A stretch of 34,264 bases of DNA, from positions 1 through 34,264 of the forward strand of contig JAHFUJ010000018.1 of NCBI GenBank assembly GCA_023265105.1, in the 5' to 3' direction. Below, piece by piece: positions 26,001 through 34,100 of this stretch. Source of the DNA: Acidobacteriota bacterium. Its GTDB lineage: Bacteria > Acidobacteriota > Vicinamibacteria > Vicinamibacterales > CAVVIG01. Under the pieces are notes generated by a model, which did no database searches, was not told the DNA's origin, and saw only the letters and a list, made by a program, of their open reading frames with translations. Made by a program: the position numbers and the translations under genes. Numbering within the stretch: position 1 is the first letter of the stretch; every line of letters starts with the position of its first letter.

Positions 26001-27436
26001 AGACGATCCGCGAGGCCGCGGTGACGAGACTGCTCACCGCCACGCCGCTCGCCGCCGACACGGTCACCGACGAGGCCGAGGTCACCCTGGCGGCTCTGGA
26101 TTTCACGGAAATCAAATCGGCCATCCTCCGTACCATCGAGCGCGTCATTCAGCAACGCCGCGCGATCGTACAGACCGGGATCGAGACGCTCAGACTGATT
26201 GGCGAACAGCGTGACGCTGCGGCGGCGCGCGTGCTGGCCCTTGAGGGCAAGCTCGTCGAAGCCCGGCATGACGTCAGTGTCGCCCGTGCGCTTCGCCAGG
26301 AAGAACAGCAGCGAGTGGCGGCGACCAACCAACGCCGCGACGGGTTGATTCGCGACGAGGTGAAGTTTCTCGCGTTCGTGCGACCGCGGGCGGTCGATCT
26401 CGTCCGTCGCCGGTTGCCCTATTGGCGGTTGGAGCCATTCGGAGTGCCGGCGCCTCTTCCTGCTTGCCTGCAGCGGCACGACGAACCGCCGCCGCCGCTG
26501 AGCGCCTACATCCAGCTGTTTCGTCATGCCCCGGCGCGCTGGTTCACGGCGCTCGAGCCGTTGCTCGCCAGGCTCGACACCCCGGACAAGCTCATCGCGC
26601 TGCTCGACACGAGCCGCGTCTCCGCAGTCTCCTTCAACACGCTGGAGGCTGTCAGCGCCGTTCGCGGCTCGTCCGACGCCGTGCAATTCACGGTGATCGG
26701 CGCCCATCAGGTGATCAGCACGCTGCGCAAGCGGACCGCGCTCATCGACATCGGCGACAAGCGGGGACGGCGCTGGAAGGATTTTCAGCGTGATGCGCAC
26801 GAGCACGCCGCCGTCGGCGACCTGATTGAGGGGCGGCACGGCTCCCGCGACGTCGGCGTCGCCGCGGCCTCGGAGCTCGCGCAGATGGGCCAGGTGGCCA
26901 CCTGCCTCCACGCCGAGTTCGCCGCTGTGCTGCCGGCCGTGCGCCTCGCCTGGATCGAACGTTTCAGCCAATTCGATCGGCCGGCTTTGCTGCGGGACCT
27001 GACCGTGCTGCCGCACTACGCCCGACTGGCCCGACAGACGCGACGCCGGCTGCAGGAGTTTGCCGACTGGCTGTTCGGCCGCGTGGACTCGTCGGAACGC
27101 GACGCGGTCAATCTGGTGAACGATCTGGTCCGTCTGTGTCTCCTGCTGGCGAGCCATGCCCCCGTCAACCGCATCATCGCGGGCCATGTCCCCAAGCCGA
27201 CACCCGTCCGGCCCGGCATCCAGATTCCCATCAAGCCGCTCAATCCCGAGCTGGTTCGTGTCGGGATGGAATTCCACGTCTGGCACGCATCGCGCGTGGT
27301 GGCCAGGGGGCGGGTGGAAGATCTCGTGGAAGGTGAAGTCACCGCGCGTGTGAGCCACGTGGATGGTCGAACGACCACCCTCGACCCGACGATGCGGGTG
27401 CAGTTCGTACCGGCGGCGCTGAGCTTCAGAAAATAA
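23030..27436 (+). CDS. Very large tail-fibre-region protein 3 of 3, with coiled coil
   Basis: ATG 23030 overlaps the preceding stop; the product is 1468 residues. The shared module appears at about residues 25-125 in diverged form: WRLRLDFWAGRALTAEALEL, EQENRAARLAWRGRLATPGV, VGGLEVALES and HGFLADGEDIVVPRPLRVAL. A beta-sandwich-like block (SLEIHVGFAVSHEVSADGTL, FFWLRLDEDAAPSRIEARWQ) lies near residues 560-690. A proline linker ([14 protein letters not shown]) sits near 975-990, followed by a long charged helix/coiled coil at about 1025-1105 (IERVIQQRRAIVQ, LRQEEQQRVAATNQRR). The end has a small beta domain (EFHVWHASRVVARGRVEDL). Size and coil would suit an extended fibre or a length ruler; neither is shown. 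Confidence 0.83.
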   Translation: MRIIPLSSPLPGEHLAATSPVMRPETEDARWRLRLDFWAGRALTAEALELEQENRAARLAWRGRLATPGVVGGLEVALESPATPAAELAPAGHFVHVLPGHGFLADGEDIVVPRPLRVALDQIPIHYVRVGGPNHEEPAEAPPAGATAGSPRDTGELVVNVDRFAVGHVSWAAVLVLCPAEFRTFGGVDPEDPCDLDPSQDAFADERRVDACMLRLCQLPARLESLASLTDRDDPRWRNRLAHVVFAEEARASARQQVRFLQTQPVGHRWDTVLRAADLLAWEWLGVPLALLSSEQVPDATARSFFLDRAAVVRTGGGARPRTRPAGRLATADDEAALNPPGAGTPVNWRARVDQFAEHLGPLPAADETAIAALTSRFQFVPPAGFLPRGVLDFLTTSQALALPPPAGQPPDRAGINHFFPPPFAVEAVPVALEDLDAALAASAALAPYDFSATSEEAVRVLVPLPQRVFDPRLLVVEQEDPIFAATVDRFVATRQDWRQRRDFVRGRRDALQVLGAGPQPATPVPPLEPGQLEPEPVETVAGLGFTEALASPIATHDSLEIHVGFAVSHEVSADGTLFFWLRLDEDAAPSRIEARWQINSKDFRFAWTAPPVAPAEQTGADGRPLASPLWLRLSVPPAELGVTTGTVTSFTLHLEDGRVALAAVGQVVRGDGVFEEVFWRAQDGPAPRFIGGDWTRITGDRLLAPFEELNEPVFPDGRSQAQRVDEVETALNPPGATQRTTPMSVATAGLERVLVELEAEASQADDFVDSHFTRAQVNLYRIRKLILGETAAQKLLINPAIAAIAEQETATASAEQLGAFITAAKRKPVSSTDVNKVLGPGAPRAVGRLAFEGISRFSTVNPLVSAALRRDEAVAVAFERFDTSLKAQRIDFKAAALKDVLGERPESGPTLPPRGLSIGQRFTEPPATQNLSYARSDLTQFLKQLIGVRLPLVGETVRSLAGEEVSLLALQGRVAPPPPPPAPAPATTSETIREAAVTRLLTATPLAADTVTDEAEVTLAALDFTEIKSAILRTIERVIQQRRAIVQTGIETLRLIGEQRDAAAARVLALEGKLVEARHDVSVARALRQEEQQRVAATNQRRDGLIRDEVKFLAFVRPRAVDLVRRRLPYWRLEPFGVPAPLPACLQRHDEPPPPLSAYIQLFRHAPARWFTALEPLLARLDTPDKLIALLDTSRVSAVSFNTLEAVSAVRGSSDAVQFTVIGAHQVISTLRKRTALIDIGDKRGRRWKDFQRDAHEHAAVGDLIEGRHGSRDVGVAAASELAQMGQVATCLHAEFAAVLPAVRLAWIERFSQFDRPALLRDLTVLPHYARLARQTRRRLQEFADWLFGRVDSSERDAVNLVNDLVRLCLLLASHAPVNRIIAGHVPKPTPVRPGIQIPIKPLNPELVRVGMEFHVWHASRVVARGRVEDLVEGEVTARVSHVDGRTTTLDPTMRVQFVPAALSFRK

Positions 27437-27453
27437 ATCCAGACGCGTCGAAG

Positions 27454-29079
27454 ATGTCGATCCAGAAGTCGCCGCTGCCCGCGCGCCGCGTCCGGCGTTT
27501 GCATGTACGGGCTGACGCCGAAGATGACGCGCGACACGCGGCCACGCTGTTGAGCGACGCCTTGAGTACGGCGTCGCTTCCGGGTGCGGATCGGGGACGG
27601 CTGATCGTCATCCAGCGTTTGGCTCTCGGGCGAATCAGCGCGCACGTCAGCCCGGCGTCGCTTGCGCTGCGCATCGAGCGCGTCACGCGCGACGTCATGT
27701 CCCAGGCGGTCGCCTACGATGTGCCCGCGGCCGGCGATGCCAACGCCGTCGTATTTTCCGATCGCGGCGACGCCATCATCGCGCTCGCCCGTCTGCACGC
27801 CCGGGGTGCTCCGGCGCGTGAATGGTTCTGGACCGCGATCGTGCGCGGGTGGCGGGCCGACGCGTCGCGCGGCGAGCGCTGGTCGCTGTTGCTCCAAGCG
27901 GCCCATGGCGTCCCGGAGGCGGCCGTCGTGGCCGCGGCCCTCATCGATCAGGCGATCGGCGCCGGCGTCGAGGATGCCTTGCTGTCGTCGATTCCGGCAG
28001 GCCAAGGCGGTCAGTGGTTACGGATGGAAGGGTGGAGCGGGTTCCCGACCGAGCCGTTGCCATCACGACCGCCGCATCTGACTCGTCGTCGCGCCGAGAT
28101 CGTGAATCGGTGGCGACGGAATTGGGGACCAACAGACGATCGCCTCGTGTGGCTGACCACACTGCTGACGGTGCTCGAACATCCGGCCGCTGTCGCCGAC
28201 CCTCGCCTGCCTGCCAAGGTCGCGTTCATCCTGCGCGCGTTCGAGCGAGAGGGCCCACCGCACTCCGACAGTCAATCCGAGCGCGTGACACGAGTCGATC
28301 GACCAGGAGTGCCCGAAGACCCGGCGCCCGAAGTATTCGAACGAGCGAGCGCTCCTCAATCACACCCTCAGTCGAGCGGCGATTCCGATCGACGCGTCTC
28401 GTTTGCCGGCGCACTTCGGCCGACACCGATTGCGCATGAGACATTCGATCGTCCTTCAGACATCGTGCACAGTCCAGGATCACGAGTCGGGCGAAAAGCG
28501 GAGCAGGTCCACGCCCCAAAGACGTTGTGCGGCGCGTTCACGCCCTGCGCCGGTTTGCTTTTCGTCGTGCCGATCCTCGAGCGGCTCGAGTTTGCGGCAT
28601 TCCTTGCCTCACAACCGACGTTCCTCGACGGCGGTCTTCCCGCGCGCCTGCTCTGGTTCATCGGTCAACGGGTCGGGTTGCCACCAAACGATCCCCTGGC
28701 GCTCGCCTTTCATGCTGAATTCGGCGACCAAGCCGACCCGGTCTTTTTCGAAACTGGCGACCTCGCCTCGCATCTGCCCGGCCGCGCACGCGACATCCTG
28801 TCGTCGCCGAAGCCGCGCGCCCCGCTTGACTCGCCGTTCACCGCCTGGTTGACCGCCGTTCGCCGCTGGTCCAGGCGCCACCCACGCATGGGACTGACGA
28901 CGCTGATTCGCCGTCCGGGGCGCGTCCACATTTCAAGGACGCACATCGGCGCATGCTTCGCTTTGTCTCAAATCGATGTGCGCGTGCGCCGGCTCGCGCT
29001 GGACGTGGACCCCGGCTGGGTGCCGTGGATGGGTCGCGTCGTCCAATTCAGCTACGGCGATCATCATGGCCCAGACTGA
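27454..29079 (+). CDS. eCIS accessory protein at the tape-measure position (Pvc14-position)
   Basis: The 541-residue product starts at ATG 27454, 17 bases after the giant fibre-region gene. It has an N-terminal VRRLHVRADAEDDARHAATL and VIQRLALGRISAHVSPASLA segment, then long Ala/Leu-rich helices. Residues ~260-345 are polar and low in hydrophobics (linker). The end, HISRTHIGACFALSQIDVRV followed by RRLALDVDPGWVPWMGRVVQ, is a motif I have seen in proteins encoded just before the eCIS ATPase. In Afp/PVC the gene at this position is the tape measure. The present protein is much shorter than Pvc14 and lacks an obvious long coiled coil, so the tape-measure label is only positional. Its stop overlaps the ATPase start by 14 bases. 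Confidence 0.75.
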   Translation: MSIQKSPLPARRVRRLHVRADAEDDARHAATLLSDALSTASLPGADRGRLIVIQRLALGRISAHVSPASLALRIERVTRDVMSQAVAYDVPAAGDANAVVFSDRGDAIIALARLHARGAPAREWFWTAIVRGWRADASRGERWSLLLQAAHGVPEAAVVAAALIDQAIGAGVEDALLSSIPAGQGGQWLRMEGWSGFPTEPLPSRPPHLTRRRAEIVNRWRRNWGPTDDRLVWLTTLLTVLEHPAAVADPRLPAKVAFILRAFEREGPPHSDSQSERVTRVDRPGVPEDPAPEVFERASAPQSHPQSSGDSDRRVSFAGALRPTPIAHETFDRPSDIVHSPGSRVGRKAEQVHAPKTLCGAFTPCAGLLFVVPILERLEFAAFLASQPTFLDGGLPARLLWFIGQRVGLPPNDPLALAFHAEFGDQADPVFFETGDLASHLPGRARDILSSPKPRAPLDSPFTAWLTAVRRWSRRHPRMGLTTLIRRPGRVHISRTHIGACFALSQIDVRVRRLALDVDPGWVPWMGRVVQFSYGDHHGPD

Positions 29080-31072
29080 ATCCGCGCCGGCGCACGACGT
29101 GCGGTTGGAGGACGTCGCGTTAGCCGCGGTCGCGGAGGCTTGTGCGTCCGCTCGTGGCGCGTCGACCAGCCAGGAGGATCAATTCCTTCGTCACATCGCC
29201 GGCGTCGTCGGAGCCAACGGACGCTCGTTGACTGAGGCCATGGCCCAGTGCATGCGGGCGCCGGCACCCGTGGACGCGCGACTGGTGTGGCTTGCGGGCG
29301 AATTGCACATCGCGCGACTCGAGCTTCTCGCCGTCGCGCTTGCCGCGGCTGTTGAAGACAATCCGCTCTTCGGCCGCGTGCTCGCGCACGTGCAGACGCC
29401 GGTTGGCGGCTCGCGTCCGACGCTCGGCCTGCTGGCGTCCTCCTTCGAGCAGGCCTTCGACACGGACGCGAGCGTGCTGCCGGCGCTGCTGAACGGTCCG
29501 GCCGTGAAGAGTGGATTGCTGTGGGTGCTCAATGACACCGCGCCGCTCCCCGAGCGGCCGGTCATGGTGCCCGCGCCGCTCTGTCTCGCAATGGCGGGTC
29601 ATGACAGTCAGTGGGCCGGCACCACGATTGGCCTGGAGGACACGGCGAAGGTTCCGTTGCCCGATTCGATTCGTGCGCAGGCACGACAACACGCCGCCGC
29701 GCTCAACGGCGAAGTGCGGCGGGCGCTCGCGTTGCGCACGGGTTCCCCGGCCGAGGGTCGAAGTGTGGCCCTCGCCATTGCCAGCGCGCTGCATAAGCGG
29801 CCCGTGTTCATCGAGACGGACAAAGTCACCGGGTTCGGGCCGTGGCTGTTGCTCCGCCAGCTACTCCCCGTCTTTGTTCAGGAGCTGACCCCCGGCGAGC
29901 GGCGCCGTCTGTCGAGTTTGCCGGGCTACGACGGCCCGATCCTGGCCGTGTGCGGACCTGACGGCTCCATCGAAATCGCGCAAGGCGCGGCGGCGAGCTG
30001 GAGCCTCCCGATCCCATCCCAAGACGGGCGGCGCGCGCTCTGGCTGGCTGCGCTCGGTCATCCGGCGCGATCGCAGGGCGACGCCGAAGCCGAGCGCGAC
30101 ATCGTCACCCTCGCCGAACACCTCGCCCGCGATCATCGTCACGGCACCGGACGCATCGCGCACCTCGGACGACTCTCCCATCATCACGCCGCGCTGGCCG
30201 GCCGCTCCATCCCGGACCACAGCGACGTCTTGGCCGCCGCCTGGACGGGTGAAGGCAGCGGCCTCGATGCGCTCGCCGAACCGTTGCGCGCATCCGTGCC
30301 CGACGAAGCGCTCGTCGCGCCGGCGACCTTGCGCGCCGATCTCGACGCGCTGATGCTGCGCTGCCGCGCCCGCGAAGATCTCGCCGACGGCCTGGGCGCG
30401 TCGGCGAGCACGCGCTACAGGCCTGGTGTGCGTGCGCTGTTCACCGGTCCGAGCGGCACGGGCAAGACCCTCGCGGCAGGCTGGATCGCAACGAGGCTCG
30501 GCCTTCCTCTGTACCGCGTGGATCTGGCGTCGGTCACCAGCAAGTACATCGGCGAAACTGAAAAGAACCTCTCGCAGCTGCTCGCGCGCGCCGAGCAAGC
30601 CGAGGTGATTCTGCTCTTCGACGAAGCCGACTCGCTCTTTGGCAAGCGCACGGAAATCAACGATGCCAACGATCGCTTCGCCAATGCGCAAACCAACTAT
30701 CTCCTTCAACGAATCGAGAATTACGACGGCATCGTCGTGCTGACGAGCAACAGCCAGGCGCGCTTTGACGATGCGTTCGCCCGCCGCCTCGACTTCATCA
30801 TCGATTTTCCATTGCCCGGCCCCGACGAGCGGCGCGCCCTCTGGCAATCGCACCTTGGACCCCGCACGAAGCTCGAATCCTCCGAGCTCAACCAACTCGC
30901 CGTTCTCGTGGACCTGAACGGCGGCCAGACGCGCAACGTTGTCCTGGCCGCCGCCGTCCATGCCCGCCGCGCCCGGCGCGAGATCGAGTTTACCGACCTG
31001 CTCTCGGCGATTGAGGCCGAGCTGCGCAAGCTCGGGCGGCAACTCCCGATCGAGCTCGCCGTGCGCTCCTGA
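29066..31072 (+). CDS. pvc15: AAA+ ATPase of the injection system (Pvc15/Afp15)
   Basis: The 668-residue protein starts at ATG 29066 inside the end of the preceding gene. The C-terminal AAA+ module has Walker A GPSGTGKT near residue 461, the LYRVDLASVTSKYIGETEKN second-region signature, Walker B VILLFDEAD near 514, SLFGKRTEINDANDRFANAQ, the sensor VVLTSNSQARFDDAFARRLD and FPLPGPDERRALWQSHL. About 440 N-terminal residues form a helical domain typical of this family and carry no recognised enzymatic motif. Pvc15 is needed for particle assembly or cargo loading in characterised systems and is not part of the finished particle. Co-translation with the preceding gene suggests matched amounts. Confidence 0.95.
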   Translation: MAQTESAPAHDVRLEDVALAAVAEACASARGASTSQEDQFLRHIAGVVGANGRSLTEAMAQCMRAPAPVDARLVWLAGELHIARLELLAVALAAAVEDNPLFGRVLAHVQTPVGGSRPTLGLLASSFEQAFDTDASVLPALLNGPAVKSGLLWVLNDTAPLPERPVMVPAPLCLAMAGHDSQWAGTTIGLEDTAKVPLPDSIRAQARQHAAALNGEVRRALALRTGSPAEGRSVALAIASALHKRPVFIETDKVTGFGPWLLLRQLLPVFVQELTPGERRRLSSLPGYDGPILAVCGPDGSIEIAQGAAASWSLPIPSQDGRRALWLAALGHPARSQGDAEAERDIVTLAEHLARDHRHGTGRIAHLGRLSHHHAALAGRSIPDHSDVLAAAWTGEGSGLDALAEPLRASVPDEALVAPATLRADLDALMLRCRAREDLADGLGASASTRYRPGVRALFTGPSGTGKTLAAGWIATRLGLPLYRVDLASVTSKYIGETEKNLSQLLARAEQAEVILLFDEADSLFGKRTEINDANDRFANAQTNYLLQRIENYDGIVVLTSNSQARFDDAFARRLDFIIDFPLPGPDERRALWQSHLGPRTKLESSELNQLAVLVDLNGGQTRNVVLAAAVHARRARREIEFTDLLSAIEAELRKLGRQLPIELAVRS

Positions 31073-31114
31073 TCTCGGAATAACCCGCAGTCGCACGGAC
31101 CGGTCTCGCGGCGC

Positions 31115-34100
31115 ATGCCGAAGCTCGCTCAACCACAATCTCGCCCGCAGGCGCGGAACGCCGAGCCCGCGCCAGATCCGAGCCGTGCCAGCGGCTCGCC
31201 GGCGGCGCCTGCCCTGTCCGGCAGCTTGCCGTTGTTCTTACAACGCCTGCCGGTCCCTGCCGTTCAAGCGAAGCTTGTCGTGAACGAGCCGAACGATGTG
31301 TTCGAGCAGGAGGCCGACGCGCTGTCCGAATCAGTCGCGCAAGGGGGCAACGGCGCTCGGCCTTCGTCGTCGTCTCGACGCGCAGGGGCCGGCCAAGACC
31401 TGCTGCAGCGGAAAGCTGCCGCACCTCCGACTACTGCCCCCGCGATTCAGCCGCCCGACGGCGGCACTGCTTTGAACGGCGACGTTCGGGCTCGCGTCGA
31501 GCCGGTGCTGGGGATGGACTTGAGCGGGGTACGCGTGCACGACAGCCCGGCCGCACGGGACACGGCAGATGGACTTCGCGCGCGCGCCTTTACCCACAAG
31601 AACCACATTTGGCTCGGCCCCAACGAGAGCTCCGACGACACAGAGTTGCTTGCCCACGAGGCGACGCACGTTCTCCACCAGTCGGACGGCGCTGGCTCAG
31701 GCGACAGCACCGGTGGCGCTCCCACGATCCAACGGACGCCAGGAGATGCGGCGTCGCCGCCGCTCGCGACGCCCCTGTCCGCCACCACGCCCGATGCGAC
31801 CCCTCCTGACGGCGTCGGGACGCTGGTGGCCCCCGAGGCAATCAGCCAGCAGCCGGGCAACGAGACCGATGCGTCACGGTCCACGCCGTCCGATGGCAGT
31901 GGCACCGCCGAGGGTGGCGAAGGTGCGGAAGGCGCTGACGGCGGCATGAGCGTGGACCCCGGAAACGGTGCCGCGCAGCCAGGCGCACCTGGCGAGGCGG
32001 GTGGAGCGCAGGCGGAGGCTGGGCCCGAGTCTGAGGGCGCTGGCGGTGCTGGCGGAGGCGGCGGCGCGGCGGTCACCGGCGGGGGCGGAGGCGCCGCTGC
32101 GGCACCCGTGCCGGAAACCGGTGCGGGGGCGCTCGAAACCGGCGATCTCGTGCTGATCGACGTAGAGCTCGCTGAGCATCAACGGTGGGCGGGCGCACTC
32201 GGCCGCGTCGGTGAGGCATCGTCGCTCCATCGCGCCGAGTTCGTCGCCGAGGCAGCGGGAAGCGGGTTCATCAGCGGCGCGGCGTCGGGTCTCGCGATGG
32301 GTCTCGGCATCGGGCTCGTGACGCGGTTCGTGCCTGCCATCGGCCCGGTCATCGGCGGCGCGATGGCGCTCCACGGACTCGTGACTCGCGACTGGGCCGA
32401 GACCGGCGCGACCATCGGGCGATTCGGCGAGGGCAGCGATACGTATGAGACGCTCGCCAACACGATTGCCTCGGTCGCTGCGGTGATCGATGTCGTGTCG
32501 CAGGTGTTGACGGTCATCAACGGGATTGTCGGCGTGGTGCAGATCGCGGCCGCCGTCATCGCGGGGGGCGCGGTCGTGGCGGCCTTCTTCACCTTCGGCG
32601 CCACGTTGGGCATCGCGGCCGTGGCGGGCGAAGTCGTCGCGACGTGCGAAGAAATCTCACTGGCCATCGGTGAAGTCACCATGGTGCTCGACCTCGTCAA
32701 CTCCGCGATCCTCCAGCCTTGCGTGACGCTCTTCCGCGCCCTCCACGCCTTCACGACGCAGGCCGACCCGCGCGAAGTGGAGGCGCAGGGGCGCGGCATT
32801 TCGACCGCGGCGGCCGCTTCAGGCGCCGCGCTCGGCGCGTGGGCTGGCGGCCAAGCCGCGGAAGCGGGCGGGCGGCCGCACCCGCCTGAGGACCTGCCGC
32901 CGTCGCAGCGACCGCCCCACGAGACGCCGCCACCCGCGGCGGGCGATGGACCGGTCGTGCGCTTCCAGGAGCCGGTCACGCCTGTGGCGCATCCGGAAGG
33001 CACGCCGCTCCCGGTGTCTCATGCGGAGCCAATTGCGGCGGCGCCTGCGGCGGTGACGGAACCGGTAATGCCGCCGCCGATCGGCCATGCGGAGCCAATT
33101 TCGACGGCGCCTGCAGCGGGACCGGAAACTACGCTGCCGCCGCCTGTGAGCGAGCCGGTAAGCGCCCCGGCGCCTGTCGCCGCTGCACTCGCTGCCGAGC
33201 CGATTTCTACCGCTCCCGCAGCATCTGTGGCGGAGCCTGTGAGCGTTGCTCCGCCCGCCGAAGTTACGCCGGCACCGGCCGCAGCGCCGCACGAGCAACT
33301 CACGCTGCCGCACACACAAGGGCCAGGCAGCGAACTTCGACCTATAACGGCACCGCTCGAACTTCAAGGTATCAAGGGAACTGACCCGATTCCGCAAGGT
33401 CTCGAACCGGGCGCAATCGGAACATACGGTCGTGCCGTTGCAGCTCCGCATCCAGCTGCCTTGGCGAGCAATCCCCCTGGTGCGCCGGGCGCCACCGCCG
33501 GTGGAGGCAGAATGCCGGCCACGGGACGAGAGGCGGCTGGGGTTTACTTGGAACATCAAACGTCGGCCGCAGTCGCGCACGAGGTCTTGCCGGGACACGA
33601 ACTGCATGGACCGCAGGGACAGAGACGCGGCGGACGGGATACTCAGGAGGCACTGGTCATCGCTCTGCCTCAATCGGTGAAGACCATCAAAGACAATGCC
33701 GACGCCGCACTGCGAACAGAGGTTCAAGCTCGCCGCGCCGCGGGCGAAGACGTACCTGCAATCGAGGTCACCGCGCGCAGCGCGCAGATCACACAAGACG
33801 CGATCGCGCAGGCCGGCGCTGATGTTCCCGGCCAGCAGGTATCAAGGAATTTCCTGGCCGAGGTCGACCAGTTCAACGATCCGAGGTTTGGCTACCAGGA
33901 GGTGCGGCCCGGGGAGCCTTTGCCACCGGGGCACCCGCTGGCCGCCGCGAGCCCCGCGGAGCTTGACGCATTCATCAACAGGACATTTGATCCGTTCATA
34001 ACCCCGCCAGCGTCCGGCGGCGCGGCGCCACCAACCGCTCCTCAGTCGGTGCAGCCCGCGCCGAACCCGAATCAAACTTCCTTCGACTTCGGCCCTGGCG

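Noticed and set aside
25997-27358. Minus-strand frame of 453 codons opposite the 1468-residue gene
   Set aside because: No recognisable motif, and its codon third positions follow the plus-strand gene; treated as a shadow.
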